Shown here: piece by piece, positions 1 to 7,714 of the stretch | Position numbering within the stretch: the first letter of the stretch is position 1 | Layout: each line of letters begins with the position of its first letter | The notes under the pieces: generated by a model | What the model saw: only the letters and a program-made list of their open reading frames with translations | Told to the model about the DNA's origin: nothing | Databases searched by the model: none | Assembly (NCBI GenBank): GCA_036720245.1 | Contig: DAIMNI010000048.1 | Location: 1 to 18,063, forward strand | Direction of reading: 5' to 3' | DNA: 18,063 bases | Source of the DNA: JAAZMA01 sp036720245 | GTDB lineage: Bacteria > Bacillota > Clostridia > Tissierellales > Tepidimicrobiaceae | Position numbers and translations under genes: made by a program

Positions 1-1333
1 AACTAAATCCCTTATTAATATACTTGTCCTTGGAAATTTTTTCATTATTATAATTTCTTACTAATATTTCCCTTTCAATTGCCTCTTTTGAAATCCCTGT
101 TTCATTAGATATTTTATCTATATATACATCTTTTTCAATGGGAGATTTTAATTTCCTTAACATTTTAGAGACTTCCTGAGTAAATTTAATTCTTTCCTCT
201 GGATTAGATATATTGTATTTTTGTTTGTATCGAAATATATTATAATCTATATAATTTAGAGCATTTTTCATTAGTTTTTCAAATTCTTTAACCCCTTTTG
301 CTTTCATAAAATCATCTGGATCTTGGTTTAATGGAAGTAATATTACTTTAGCTTCTATGCCTTCTTTTTTTAATATATTAATTGCCCTTGTAGTAGCATT
401 TATCCCTGCATTATCAGAATCATAGCATATAAATATTTCTTTTCCATATCTTTTTAATAATTTTCCTTGTTCAGAAGTAAAGGCAGTGCCAAGGCTCGCT
501 ACTGCATAATTAATTCCATTGTTAAATAGGGCTATTACATCCATATATCCTTCCACTAATATGATTCTTTCCCTATTTGAATGTTTTCTAACTAAATTTA
601 GGCCAAATAAATTATTTCCCTTTGAAAAAACTAAAGTATCCTTAGAATTTAAGTACTTTGGCATGGTATTATCTGTTACCCTACCACCAAATCCAATTAT
701 TTTATCCCTAGTATCTATTATGGGAAATATTATTCGATTTCTAAACTTATCATAATAACCGGATTTATCCTTTCTAATTCCTATTAATCCTGCCTTTTCT
801 AGATCTTCTTCTTTATAATCTTTTGCTAATAAGTATTTATATATTCCATCCCAGCTATCATCAGCAAACCCAATGCCAAATTGATTAATAGTTTTTCTTT
901 TAATATTTCTATTTTGTAAATACCTTAATGATTTTTCATTTTTCATTAGATTATAATAATAAAATTTTGCAGCCTCTCTATTTATCTCATATATTTTCTC
1001 CTTTTCTAATTCTAATTTTTTGTCCTTTTCGCTTTTTTCCACTAAAGGTATGCCTAGTTTATTGGCCAAATACTCAGAAGCCTCTAAAAAGGACATATTC
1101 TCCATTTTCATAATAAAAGATATTATATCTCCTCCCTCACCACATCCAAAACAATGGAAAAATTGCTTTGTTTCAGATACAGTAAAAGATGGGGTTTTTT
1201 CATTATGAAAAGGACATAATCCTACAAAACTACTCCCAGTCTTTTTTAAAGGTAAATATTCAGATATAATATCCACTAAACTAGCATTTTCATGAATTCT
1301 CTCTATTACTTCATCATTAATAATATAAGACAT
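1..1333 (-). CDS. dnaG: DNA primase DnaG (5' part; continues past left edge)
   Basis: Makes the RNA primers for leading- and lagging-strand DNA synthesis with the replicative helicase. The reading frame is open for 444 codons and runs off the window, so the C-terminal helicase-binding domain is missing. Seen: an N-terminal CHC2 zinc finger (C40, H43, C61, C64; CPFHNEKTPSF then CFGCGEGGD), the primase core, and a Toprim domain with the catalytic EGYMD (261-265), the acidic pair in CYDSDNAG (303-310) and NQDPDD (336-341). All key residues are present. The ATG at 1333 follows AGGTGG at good spacing. It lies 73 bp after dgt, with an AT-rich gap holding only a weak TATAAA (1370-1375) and no terminator, so co-transcription with dgt is likely. 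In many Firmicutes rpoD follows dnaG; that would lie outside the window. Confidence 0.97.
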   Translation of the reverse strand, partial: MSYIINDEVIERIHENASLVDIISEYLPLKKTGSSFVGLCPFHNEKTPSFTVSETKQFFHCFGCGEGGDIISFIMKMENMSFLEASEYLANKLGIPLVEKSEKDKKLELEKEKIYEINREAAKFYYYNLMKNEKSLRYLQNRNIKRKTINQFGIGFADDSWDGIYKYLLAKDYKEEDLEKAGLIGIRKDKSGYYDKFRNRIIFPIIDTRDKIIGFGGRVTDNTMPKYLNSKDTLVFSKGNNLFGLNLVRKHSNRERIILVEGYMDVIALFNNGINYAVASLGTAFTSEQGKLLKRYGKEIFICYDSDNAGINATTRAINILKKEGIEAKVILLPLNQDPDDFMKAKGVKEFEKLMKNALNYIDYNIFRYKQKYNISNPEERIKFTQEVSKMLRKLKSPIEKDVYIDKISNETGISKEAIEREILVRNYNNEKISKDKYINKGFS

Positions 1334-1406
1334 TTTTACCACCTTTAATCCTTTAAAAAACACACTCTATTTATATTCGACAAAAATTTAAATAATCCTT
1401 CTTTTT

Positions 1407-2426
1407 TTAAAATTTTTCCCAAGCTTTTGGAATAAATAATTCTTTAAATAAATTGACCGCAAATCTATCCGTCATTCCTGCAATATAATCACAGATCATA
1501 TCCTCTTTGTGGGCGTCTTTTTCTTTATATAGTTTCCTATGTGCATCTGGTAATTCTTTTAAATTATTATAATAATAATTATAAATCTCCCTTATTATAT
1601 ATATAGCCTTGCCTTCTTCTTTTTTAGCAATACTATTTAAATATACCCTATTAAACATAAAATCTCTTAATTTTTTTGTATAATATTTTATTTCTTCACT
1701 CATGGATATTTCTTCTTTCCCCAAACTATTATTTATTACATCTAATATCATAGTATTTATTCTTTTACCGTGGGTTTCTCCTAATACATTAGTACAATCT
1801 ATAGGTATATCAGAATTTTTAATAATATTTCCCCGAATAGCATCATCTATATCGTGATTTATATATGCTATTCTATCTGCGATCCTCACCACATGCCCTT
1901 CTAATGTTTCTGGCCTCCCATCCCCTGAGTGATTTAATATTCCGTCTTTAACCTCTTGTGTAAGATTAAGGCCTATTCTCCTGTCCGAGTGTTCTAAATA
2001 ATCTACTACTTTTATACTTTGTTCATTATGCCTAAATCCTTTAGGATTTAGTTCATTTAATACTTTTTCTCCTGTATGACCGAAAGGTGTATGCCCTAAA
2101 TCATGGCCTAGGGCGATAGCTTCCACTAAATCTTCATTTAAATTCAAAGCTCTTGCCAAAGTTCTAGATATTTGTGCCACTTCTAAAGTGTGAGTTAATC
2201 TAGTTCTATAATGATCCCCTTCTGGGGCTATAAATACTTGAGTTTTATGTTTTAGTCTTCTAAAGGATTTGGAATGTATTATTCTATCCCTATCTCTTTG
2301 AAAGTCAGTGCGAACAGGGCATTTCTCTTCATATAAATCCCTCCCCTTGGAATTTTCACTTAAAAAGGCATAGGAAGATAAATTTTTCTTTTCCCATTCT
2401 TCTATTTGTTCCCTGATAATAACCAT
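1407..2426 (-). CDS. dgt: dGTP triphosphohydrolase-like HD-domain protein
   Basis: Belongs to the dGTPase-like HD family, which hydrolyses dNTPs to the nucleoside and triphosphate and helps set dNTP pools. At 339 aa it matches the shorter Firmicute/type-2-like form rather than the ~500 aa E. coli Dgt. Seen: the family N-terminal signature RTDFQRDRDRIIHSKSFRRL (39-58), then the metal-binding set H79, H108-D109 in GHDLGHTPFGHTGE, and D184 in RIADRIAYINHD. The ATG at 2426 has AGGAG in proper position. It sits directly before dnaG, a common arrangement in Clostridia that suggests coordination of dNTP supply with replication. The substrate cannot be told from sequence: close family members prefer various dNTPs and some need an activating nucleotide. 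Confidence 0.93.
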   Translation of the reverse strand: MVIIREQIEEWEKKNLSSYAFLSENSKGRDLYEEKCPVRTDFQRDRDRIIHSKSFRRLKHKTQVFIAPEGDHYRTRLTHTLEVAQISRTLARALNLNEDLVEAIALGHDLGHTPFGHTGEKVLNELNPKGFRHNEQSIKVVDYLEHSDRRIGLNLTQEVKDGILNHSGDGRPETLEGHVVRIADRIAYINHDIDDAIRGNIIKNSDIPIDCTNVLGETHGKRINTMILDVINNSLGKEEISMSEEIKYYTKKLRDFMFNRVYLNSIAKKEEGKAIYIIREIYNYYYNNLKELPDAHRKLYKEKDAHKEDMICDYIAGMTDRFAVNLFKELFIPKAWEKF

Positions 2427-2464
2427 ATTATATACTCCTTTAATTTGAATTAAATAAATCCATT

Positions 2465-2491
2465 GTTATATATATACAACATAAATTCCAA
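2465..2491 (-). promoter_or_regulatory. Candidate promoter for dgt-dnaG (weak)
   Basis: The 135-base gap between the ppsR terminator and dgt must hold the promoter for dgt-dnaG. The best match I can see is TTGGAA (2491-2486) and TATAAC (2470-2465), but the 15-base spacer is short for sigma-A. The -10 lies in a near-palindrome, GTTGTATATATATAAC (2480-2465), that could be an operator or simple AT-rich composition. Low certainty. Confidence 0.25.
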
Positions 2492-2533
2492 TAATCCTTT
2501 ATTTTTTTAAAAGTTTTTAATGTATTTATAGAT

Positions 2534-2563
2534 AAAAAAAAGTGTTGTATACAACACTTTTTT
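2534..2563 (-). terminator. Rho-independent terminator after ppsR (perfect palindrome)
   Basis: Positions 2536-2563 form a perfect 28-base inverted repeat centred on GTGTTGTATACAACAC, flanked by an A-run on one side and a T-run on the other. On the minus strand the stem is followed by eight Ts. The ppsR stop codon (2564-2562) overlaps the outer edge of the hairpin. The symmetric A/T flanks would also let it stop transcription coming from the other direction. Confidence 0.9.
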
Positions 2564-3389
2564 AATCTAATATAAATTCTCCGAAATTTTCCTTCATATG
2601 GTCTATTACTATGCCTGCTGTTTCCTCTACGGCTTTATTGGATACATCTATTACTACACAATTTAGTTTGTCCATTATCTCTCTGGAATATTCAAGTTCT
2701 AATTTTATCCTTTCTATACTAGCATAGTTTGCATTATTTTTCAAACCTAAGGATTTTAGCCTTTCTTGTCTTATTTCATTTAATTTGAAGGGATTGGCTA
2801 TTAATCCAAAAACCCTTTTAGGATCCTTTAAAAATAATTCTTTAGGTGCAGGTACCTCTGGTACTAGGGGAACATTGGCTACTTTGAAATTCTTATGAGC
2901 TAAATACATGGATAGGGGTGTTTTAGATGTTCTAGATATACCTACTAATACTATATCAGCCATTTTAATTCCTCTAGTATCCTTCCCATCGTCATATTTA
3001 ACAGCGAATTCTACTGCCTCTACTTTTTTAAAATACTTTTCATCTAATCTCCTTATAAGCCCTGATTCCCTTTTAGGCTCATATCCTAATACGTATTCTA
3101 ATGAGTTTAGTGTAGAAGTCATTAAATCTACTGTAGGAATATTGTATCTTTTCCCCATTTCTATTACATAATCCTTTAATTTTTCAATTACTATTGTATA
3201 TATTATTATGCATTTTTCATATTGTGCTTCTTCAAAAACTTCTAGTATTTGATCCTCATGGGTTATATATGGAAATCTTCTAACTTCATATTTTATGGGA
3301 TTAAATTGGCTTATAGCAGCCTTGGCTACCTGTTCTCCTGTTTCCCCAATGGAATCCGATAATATATATATTATAATATTCTTGTCCAT
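2562..3389 (-). CDS. ppsR: Pyruvate, phosphate dikinase regulatory protein (PpsR/PDRP, DUF299)
   Basis: Family members are bifunctional: an ADP-dependent kinase that inactivates PEP synthase or pyruvate phosphate dikinase by phosphorylating a threonine, and a Pi-dependent phosphorylase that reactivates it. Seen: N-terminal YILSDSIGETGEQVAKAAISQF (8-29, quoted in part: SDSIGETGEQ) and the P-loop-like GISRTSKT (150-157), both diagnostic. I chose ATG 3389 (275 aa), because GGGGGG lies 5 bases upstream and the protein then begins like relatives of about 270 aa. An in-frame ATG at 3407 would add six residues and overlap ccpN; its AGGA is weaker. It follows ccpN by 10 bp. With CcpN it forms a pair controlling the pyruvate/PEP node. 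The target is presumably a PPDK encoded elsewhere (inference). Confidence 0.94.
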   Translation of the reverse strand: MDKNIIIYILSDSIGETGEQVAKAAISQFNPIKYEVRRFPYITHEDQILEVFEEAQYEKCIIIYTIVIEKLKDYVIEMGKRYNIPTVDLMTSTLNSLEYVLGYEPKRESGLIRRLDEKYFKKVEAVEFAVKYDDGKDTRGIKMADIVLVGISRTSKTPLSMYLAHKNFKVANVPLVPEVPAPKELFLKDPKRVFGLIANPFKLNEIRQERLKSLGLKNNANYASIERIKLELEYSREIMDKLNCVVIDVSNKAVEETAGIVIDHMKENFGEFILD

Positions 3390-3394
3390 TTTTT

Positions 3395-3400
3395 CCCCCC
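3395..3400 (-). promoter_or_regulatory. Ribosome binding site that decides the ppsR start
   Basis: GGGGGG here is spaced five bases from ATG 3389 and touches the ccpN stop codon (TAG, 3402-3400). It favours the 275-aa start over the in-frame ATG at 3407. Confidence 0.6.
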
Positions 3401-4044
3401 TATTCATTATTTCCTAGTTCTACTAGAAATCTAGTAATTGTAGTTTTAGTAATTACACCTATTATTTTGTAGTTTTTTTCTTCTCCATTGATTATTTCCT
3501 CAACTACTGGAACACTATCTATTTCATGTTCTATTAATTTCATAGCTGCTTCTAATAGGGTTTCCTCTGGAGTAGTCAATACTATATTGGGCATTCTAGT
3601 CATTATTACTCCCACTGGAGTATTGTGTAAATTTAAACCCCCAATGGCATTTTTTAAAAAATCCTTCCTACTAATTACTCCAGAAAGATAACCATTAGTA
3701 GTAATATATATAGTCCCTACATCCTCTAAAAACATAGTTACTATGGCATCATATATTATGGTTTCTTCATCTACCACTACTGGAATAGCTTTTCTATCAG
3801 AAACCTTTGCCTCTTTAATTTTTTCAGATATAAAAGAAAAAACAGTTTTGCCAGTATAAAAATAACCTACTTTTGGTCTGGCATCTAATATGCCTGACAT
3901 TGTCAATATGGCCAAATCCGGTCTAAGGGTAGATCTAGTTAAATCCAATTGTTTTGCTATATTTTCCCCAGTTATAGGTTGATCATACTTGACAATATTG
4001 ATGATTTTTTCCTGTCTTTCAGTTAATTGAATAGAAATCACCAC
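3400..4044 (-). CDS. ccpN: CcpN-type transcription repressor (HTH plus two CBS domains)
   Basis: In Bacillus CcpN represses the gluconeogenic genes gapB and pckA during growth on glycolytic carbon. Seen: an N-terminal winged-helix segment (about 8-58; LTRSTLRPDLAILTMSGI, then DARPKVGYFYTGK) followed by two CBS modules (about 80-205; IVTMFLEDVGTIYIT, VISRKDFL, VIMTRMPNIVLTTPEE) that in this family bind nucleotides. 214 aa is the normal length. It lies 17 bp after glyS and 10 bp before ppsR, so glycine T-box control probably extends to it. The start is unclear: the given GTG (4044) and a second GTG (4041) lie inside the only good Shine-Dalgarno match (AGGTGGTGAT, 4046-4037), whereas an in-frame ATT at 4032 has ideal spacing from it. 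The regulon here is unknown. Confidence 0.93.
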   Translation of the reverse strand: MVISIQLTERQEKIINIVKYDQPITGENIAKQLDLTRSTLRPDLAILTMSGILDARPKVGYFYTGKTVFSFISEKIKEAKVSDRKAIPVVVDEETIIYDAIVTMFLEDVGTIYITTNGYLSGVISRKDFLKNAIGGLNLHNTPVGVIMTRMPNIVLTTPEETLLEAAMKLIEHEIDSVPVVEEIINGEEKNYKIIGVITKTTITRFLVELGNNE

Positions 4045-4061
4045 CTAATTCTAAATAGTTT

Positions 4062-6143
4062 CTATTGTCTTACTAATTTAGATAAATCACATATTAATAA
4101 CATAGTTTCAGAGATTTTGGCCAATAGGGCTAATCTATTTTCTCTTATACTACTATCTTCTACCATTACCATTACTTCATCAAAGAAATTATCAACTGGC
4201 CCTTTTAATGCTATAAATATATCTAAGGCCTTATCATATTCCTTTTTATTAAGAGCCTGATGTACATCTTCTTCTATATTATTAAAAGCTTCATATAGTT
4301 TAATTTCAGCTTCCTCTATTAATAAATCTTCTTTAATTTCTGTGCTATTAGATTTATCAGAAAGATTCACTACTCTATTAAATGTCATTATTACATCTTC
4401 AAATCCATTTTTCTTTAAATAATTATTAATCTTATCTGCCCTAATTTTTAAATCATATATATCATCTATATCTGTACTTAGTACCCCATCTATTATATCG
4501 TATCTTATGCCCATATCTATAAACATATTTTTAATTCGTCCATTGAAAAATTCTAGTATTTGGGATTTAACCTCTTCATAATTAAATACTAAATTGTTTT
4601 CATCCACATAAATATATAGGGAAAAATCTATGATCTCCCCTAGACTAAGACTTATTTTCCTATCTAGGATAATATTAATTATTCCTAGAGCCTGTCGTCT
4701 TAGACCATAGGGATCTTGAGATCCTGTAGGCTGTACTCCAATGGCAAAAGAACCTGCTATAGTATCTAATTTATCTGAAATACTTAATATAGCTCCCGCT
4801 GTAGTAGTAGGTAATATATCTCCTGAAAATCTAGGTAAATATTGTTCAAATATAGTAGTACTTACTATTTCATTTTCTCCCGAATGTTTTCCATATTCCA
4901 TACCCATTTTACCTTGCAATTCGGAGAACTCTCCTACCATATTGGTGACTAAATCTGCCTTAGAAAGATAGGCTGCTCTTTCTAAATTCTTTTGGGTCTC
5001 TTCTCCTAATGCCAAATAATCCCCAATTTTTCTAGATAGCCTTTGTACCCTCATAGTTTTATCATAAAGTGTCCCTAATTTTTCTTGAAAAACTACATCG
5101 TTTAACTTTTCTACATAATCCTCCAATGGGATTTTTATATCTTCTTCATAGAAAAACTTAGCATCTTCAAGCCTTGCTCCTAATACCTTTTCATTCCCCT
5201 TTACTACTATATCTAAGTATTTTTCATTTCCATTTCTAATAGTTATGAAATAAGGTAATAGTCTTCCCTTATCATCTGCTATAGGGAAAAACCTAAGTTG
5301 TTCCTTCATAGGAGTTATAATTACATCCCTTGGAAGGGATAAATATTCTTCTTTTATTTTTCCAATGGCAGGTTTAGGATATTCTACTAAATAACTAACT
5401 TCATTTAGCAATTCATCCTCTACTAAGAGATTTCCACCCTTCTCTTTTGCCAATCTTTCTGAACCATATTTTATTATATCTTTTCTTTTCTTTTGATCCA
5501 CTATACAATAATTGGCTTCTAATTTTTCAAAATATTCATCTACTGAATTTAATTCTATATACTTTTCTCCTAAAAATCTATGACCATAAGTAATATTACC
5601 CACTTTTATTCCTTCTAGTTCGAATTTTACTATTTTCTCATTCATCATAGATACTATCCATCTAATAGGACGAGCAAATCTCATATTCTTTCCCCCCCAT
5701 TTCATGGATTTAGGAAAGTTTATAGATTTTATTATATTTGGCATATTTTCTCCTAAAACTAATTCTGTTTCTTTTCCACTCTTTATTACATTGCCAAATA
5801 TATATTCTACTCCATTATACTCTTCTACTACAATTTGAGATAAATCTATTTTTTGCCCATCCATAAAACCTTGTAGGGCCTTGCTAGGATTTCCTTCATT
5901 ATCATAGGCAATTTTCTTTGTGGGGCCTTTAACTTTTAACTCTAAAGTTTCTTGTTTATCATATAGGCCTTCTATAATTAATGTAAGCCTCCTAGGTGTA
6001 GCATAAGTTTTTATGCTTTCGTATTTTATCCTTTCTTCTTTTAATAAACTTTTCATATTATTTTCTAATTGTTCTAAAGCATTATCTATTAATCTCGCTG
6101 GTAATTCTTCTGCACCAATTTCTAATAAGTATTTATTGTTCAT
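4062..6143 (-). CDS. glyS: Glycyl-tRNA synthetase beta subunit
   Basis: The beta chain of the bacterial alpha2beta2-type glycyl-tRNA synthetase, which recognises tRNA-Gly and is required for charging by the alpha chain. At 693 aa it is full length. Seen: the conserved N-terminus (LLEIGAEELPARLI at 5-18, then YATPRRLTLII), the central KSMKWGGKNMRFARPIRWIV block, the PTTTAGAILSISDKLDTIAG and GSQDPYGLRRQALGII segments, and a C-terminal anticodon-binding region ending KISETMLLICDLSKL. The ATG at 6143 overlaps the glyQ 3' end by 11 bp with GGAGGG upstream, indicating translational coupling. No terminator follows, and ccpN begins 17 bp later. Confidence 0.98.
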   Translation of the reverse strand: MNNKYLLEIGAEELPARLIDNALEQLENNMKSLLKEERIKYESIKTYATPRRLTLIIEGLYDKQETLELKVKGPTKKIAYDNEGNPSKALQGFMDGQKIDLSQIVVEEYNGVEYIFGNVIKSGKETELVLGENMPNIIKSINFPKSMKWGGKNMRFARPIRWIVSMMNEKIVKFELEGIKVGNITYGHRFLGEKYIELNSVDEYFEKLEANYCIVDQKKRKDIIKYGSERLAKEKGGNLLVEDELLNEVSYLVEYPKPAIGKIKEEYLSLPRDVIITPMKEQLRFFPIADDKGRLLPYFITIRNGNEKYLDIVVKGNEKVLGARLEDAKFFYEEDIKIPLEDYVEKLNDVVFQEKLGTLYDKTMRVQRLSRKIGDYLALGEETQKNLERAAYLSKADLVTNMVGEFSELQGKMGMEYGKHSGENEIVSTTIFEQYLPRFSGDILPTTTAGAILSISDKLDTIAGSFAIGVQPTGSQDPYGLRRQALGIINIILDRKISLSLGEIIDFSLYIYVDENNLVFNYEEVKSQILEFFNGRIKNMFIDMGIRYDIIDGVLSTDIDDIYDLKIRADKINNYLKKNGFEDVIMTFNRVVNLSDKSNSTEIKEDLLIEEAEIKLYEAFNNIEEDVHQALNKKEYDKALDIFIALKGPVDNFFDEVMVMVEDSSIRENRLALLAKISETMLLICDLSKLVRQ

Positions 6144-7023
6144 CCTTTATCCCTCCATTCTTTAATAGGGGATAGCCTAATCCTTCCCTTTGTTCAATAT
6201 ACTTTGATGCAACTAATTTAGCTAGTGCTCTAACTCTTGATATATAATGGGTTCTTTCTGTAACAGATATGGCACCTCTTGCATCTAATATATTAAAGGT
6301 GTGGGAACATTTTAATACATAATCATAGGATGGGATGACTAATCCCTCTTCTATACTAGCCATTGCTTCTTTTTCATAAGTATCAAATAAGCCCCTTAAT
6401 GTATCTATATTGGCCTTCTCAAAACTATAAATAGAGTGTTCTTTTTCTGCCATTTTAAATATATCCCCATAAGTAATATTTTCATTCCATTTTATATCAA
6501 AAATGTTGTCAACATCTTGAAGATACATAGCAATCCTTTCTAAACCGTAGGTTAATTCTGCAGATTCTAAATCGCAATTAATACTTCCTACTTGTTGAAA
6601 ATAAGTAAATTGAGTAATTTCCATACCATCTAACCAAACTTCCCAGCCTAAGCCCCAAGCTCCAAGTGTTGGTGCCTCCCAATTGTCTTCCACAAATCTT
6701 ATATCATGCATTAATGGGTCTATACCTATTATCCTTAAACTATTTAAGTAAAGTTCCTGTACATTATCTGGCGAAGGCTTTAAAATTACCTGTAATTGAT
6801 GATGTTGATATACTCTATGTGGATTTTCCCCATAGCGGGCATCTTGAGGCCTTCTAGATGGTTCTACATAGACTACCCTCCAAGGTTCAGGCCCTAAAGC
6901 CCTTAAAAAAGTATGAGGATTCATAGTTCCTGCACCCTTTTCCACATCATAAGGTTCTAATATTATACAATCCTCTTTACTCCAATATTCCATTAGTTTC
7001 AGAATCATATCCTGAAAATACAT
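6133..7023 (-). CDS. glyQ: Glycyl-tRNA synthetase alpha subunit
   Basis: The catalytic class II chain of the two-subunit glycyl-tRNA synthetase; activates glycine with ATP. At 296 aa it is typical in length. Seen: FQDMILKLMEYWSKEDC (3-19), DVEKGAGTMNPHTFLRALGP with the class II motif region, EPSRRPQDARYGENPHRVYQ, and the glycine-site block WLDGMEITQFTYFQQVG with YGLERIAMYLQ. The ATG at 7023 has GGGAGGT a few bases upstream. Expression should be set by the T-box leader immediately upstream, so the gene turns on when uncharged tRNA-Gly accumulates. It is the first gene of glyQ-glyS-ccpN-ppsR. Confidence 0.98.
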   Translation of the reverse strand: MYFQDMILKLMEYWSKEDCIILEPYDVEKGAGTMNPHTFLRALGPEPWRVVYVEPSRRPQDARYGENPHRVYQHHQLQVILKPSPDNVQELYLNSLRIIGIDPLMHDIRFVEDNWEAPTLGAWGLGWEVWLDGMEITQFTYFQQVGSINCDLESAELTYGLERIAMYLQDVDNIFDIKWNENITYGDIFKMAEKEHSIYSFEKANIDTLRGLFDTYEKEAMASIEEGLVIPSYDYVLKCSHTFNILDARGAISVTERTHYISRVRALAKLVASKYIEQREGLGYPLLKNGGIKDEQ

Positions 7024-7064
7024 TATAGTTTAACCTCCCTTTTTGATTAAGTAAAAATAAACAC

Positions 7065-7100
7065 AAAAAACCTTTACATCCCATATAGGGACGAAAGGTT
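7065..7100 (-). terminator. T-box attenuator terminator
   Basis: AACCTTTCGTCCC (7100-7088) pairs with GGGATG and AAAGGTT (7082-7069) across a TATAT loop, with one bulged T, followed by a run of Ts to 7065. In the T-box mechanism it forms when tRNA-Gly is charged, and is replaced by the antiterminator when uncharged tRNA binds. It is also the only terminator visible downstream of the era-recO-DUF4342 operon. Confidence 0.92.
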
Positions 7101-7263
7101 ACTTCCGCGGTTCCACCCTATTTAATACCTAATGGTATTCCCTTAATAAAACATGCTCAAAAGTGCCTTGTCAATATTGTATTAGGCTTTCACCATTCCT
7201 AATTCGCTATTATTAAATATTAACTTTTTCTTTTTCATAGCATAAAGGTTTAAACTTCCTATA
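7065..7263 (-). promoter_or_regulatory. Glycine T-box riboswitch (leader of glyQS)
   Basis: The leader senses uncharged tRNA-Gly. Seen: the base of stem I, ATGCT (7243-7239) pairing with AGCAT (7157-7153); the distal-loop signature GGTGAAAGCC (7194-7185); a specifier GGC (7167-7165), the glycine codon read by anticodon GCC, followed by the usual purine; a small stem AATACC/GGTATT (7139-7124); and the T-box AGGGTGGAACCGCGG (7119-7105). Its bulge TGGA (7115-7112) matches the tRNA 3' end including U73 of bacterial tRNA-Gly. A terminator hairpin follows. The leader is compact, like the known glyQS class that lacks stem II. Start and end are approximate; the start is inferred from the promoter. 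Confidence 0.95.
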
Positions 7264-7269
7264 GATAAC

Positions 7270-7298
7270 AATTTAGCAAATAAACTTAAATTTGTCAA
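7270..7298 (-). promoter_or_regulatory. Sigma-A promoter of the glyQS T-box transcript
   Basis: A perfect -35 TTGACA (7298-7293) is followed after 17 bases by TAAATT (7275-7270), a 4/6 match to the -10. The -35 overlaps the stop codon (7297-7295) of the upstream DUF4342 gene. Initiation near 7263 would produce exactly the leader seen. The -35 and spacing are strong; the -10 is weaker. Confidence 0.75.
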
Positions 7299-7714
7299 TG
7301 AGAATCCGTATTTCTATCTACTAAATTGTTTATATTGATTACTTTTCCATCTTCTTTTTCTACTTCTATAACACATTTAGCTAAAACCGCAGAACCTAAT
7401 CCAATTAATGTAAGGGGAGCCGATATAATACCTCCTAATATGGCCGCATTAACTGGAAGATTTAAGATTACATTTCCATCTTTTTTAATCATTATCTTTG
7501 TAACATTTCCCTTTCTGAGAACTTCTTTTAATTTATCTACCATTTTATCCCCTTTTTCAGAAATATTACCGGCCCAAGAATTCCTATTGTCTTCAATATA
7601 GATAATGGCACTTAAGACATCCCCATCGGATATTTCTAAGGCCTCTTTTGCTTCCTTATAGGTGCAAGATGTTCTAGCTACAATTGTATCTATTTTTTCT
7701 AATATTTCACTCAT
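7295..7714 (-). CDS. UBA-like / DUF4342 domain protein, function unknown
   Basis: A 139-aa protein with an N-terminal UBA-like three-helix region similar to that of EF-Ts and NAC (about 4-43: IDTIVARTSCTYKEAKEAL, then GDVLSAIIYIED), a short linker, and a DUF4342 region (about 52-128) with a hydrophobic stretch NLPVNAAILGGIISAPLTLI (84-103) that may enter the membrane. The biochemical role is unknown to me. I chose ATG 7714 because GGAGGT lies seven bases upstream; an in-frame ATG at 7729 has its purine-rich region too close. The start overlaps the last 8 bases of recO, so the two are probably translationally coupled. It is the last gene of the long operon, and its stop codon lies within the next promoter. 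Confidence 0.85.
   Translation of the reverse strand: MSEILEKIDTIVARTSCTYKEAKEALEISDGDVLSAIIYIEDNRNSWAGNISEKGDKMVDKLKEVLRKGNVTKIMIKKDGNVILNLPVNAAILGGIISAPLTLIGLGSAVLAKCVIEVEKEDGKVININNLVDRNTDSH

Noticed and set aside
519..1208. Short plus-strand ORFs (519-755, 928-1113, 1020-1208) opposite dnaG
   Set aside because: They lie antisense to a clear, uninterrupted DnaG frame, lack ribosome sites and have no recognisable protein features.
1334..1406. A dedicated dnaG promoter or SOS box in the dgt-dnaG gap (CGAATATAAAT)
   Set aside because: Only a weak TATAAA is present with no fitting -35, and the sequence does not match the Gram-positive LexA box.
2536..2563. The 28-base palindrome as a protein-binding operator only
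   Set aside because: The flanking A and T runs and its place at the ppsR stop codon are fully explained by a terminator.
2908..5000. Plus-strand ORFs at 2908-3171, 3488-3691, 4027-4260 and 4741-4971
   Set aside because: All are antisense shadows of ppsR, ccpN and glyS with no start signals or family similarity.
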